A stretch of DNA of 6,295 bases, taken from positions 1-6,295 of the forward strand of contig JBHGBF010000290.1 in assembly GCA_041946865.1 (NCBI GenBank), written 5' to 3'. The DNA comes from RPQK01 sp041946865 (GTDB lineage: Bacteria; Acidobacteriota; UBA6911; RPQK01). Positions 6,280 through 6,295 of the stretch are shown piece by piece. Both the position numbers and the translations under genes were made by a program. Positions within the stretch are counted from its first letter, which is position 1, and every line of letters begins with the position of its first letter. The notes below the pieces were generated by a model, which was not told the origin of the DNA, ran no database searches, and was given only the letters and a program-made list of their open reading frames with translations.

Positions 6280-6295
6280 CCCTCAGTTTTCGGTT
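6280..6295 (-). repeat. Right copy of 16-nt inverted box
   Basis: Read on the minus strand this is AACCGAAAACTGAGGG, identical to 39-54 on the plus strand. It ends at the last base of the window, so the repeat may extend further outward. A shorter echo, AACCGAA, recurs on the minus strand at 6251-6245, just after the -35-like hexamer. Confidence 0.8.

Noticed and set aside
39..6295. Whole window as a transposon with terminal inverted repeats
   Set aside because: No transposase, integrase or target-site duplication is visible, and the genes look like ordinary metabolic ones. The inverted boxes are reported as a finding without this conclusion.

Overview
The window is bacterial chromosomal DNA of fairly high GC (roughly 60% by eye). 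It holds five complete genes in two convergent groups. I see no rRNA, tRNA, CRISPR array, transposase or phage gene. The organism cannot be named from this sequence. A futalosine-pathway menaquinone gene (mqnD) next to corrinoid and radical SAM chemistry fits an environmental, probably anaerobic or facultative bacterium, but that is inference.

Plus strand (about 80-4501): a putative promoter leads into three co-directional genes. They are a B12-binding-domain radical SAM enzyme (182-1642), a RACo-like protein with an N-terminal [2Fe-2S] ferredoxin domain and a C-terminal ASKHA ATPase (1700-3553), and a free-standing homocysteine S-methyltransferase domain equivalent to the first module of MetH (3611-4501). 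The last two suggest a dissociated corrinoid methyl-transfer system. The methyltransferase would pass a methyl group from a methyl-corrinoid to homocysteine, and the RACo-like protein would use ATP and a low-potential electron to rescue Co(II) to Co(I). No separate corrinoid-binding protein or pterin-binding methyltransferase is in the window, so key partners are elsewhere or the chemistry is different.

Minus strand (6165 down to 4596): a HAD-superfamily hydrolase (5440-6165) is followed after 10 bp by mqnD (4596-5429), which encodes a 1,4-dihydroxy-6-naphthoate synthase family protein of the futalosine route to menaquinone. The two groups converge on a 94-bp intergenic region containing a 12-bp inverted repeat that may act as a shared terminator.

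Edges: the most unexpected feature is an exact 16-nt sequence present in inverted orientation at both ends (39-54 and 6280-6295). In each case it lies upstream of the first gene of a group and is followed at almost the same distance (40-41 nt from its start) by a TTGAC -35-like element, with a palindrome in between. It may be a shared promoter or operator module, a dispersed extragenic repeat, or a terminal repeat of the segment. The right copy ends at the last base of the window, so its true length is unknown.
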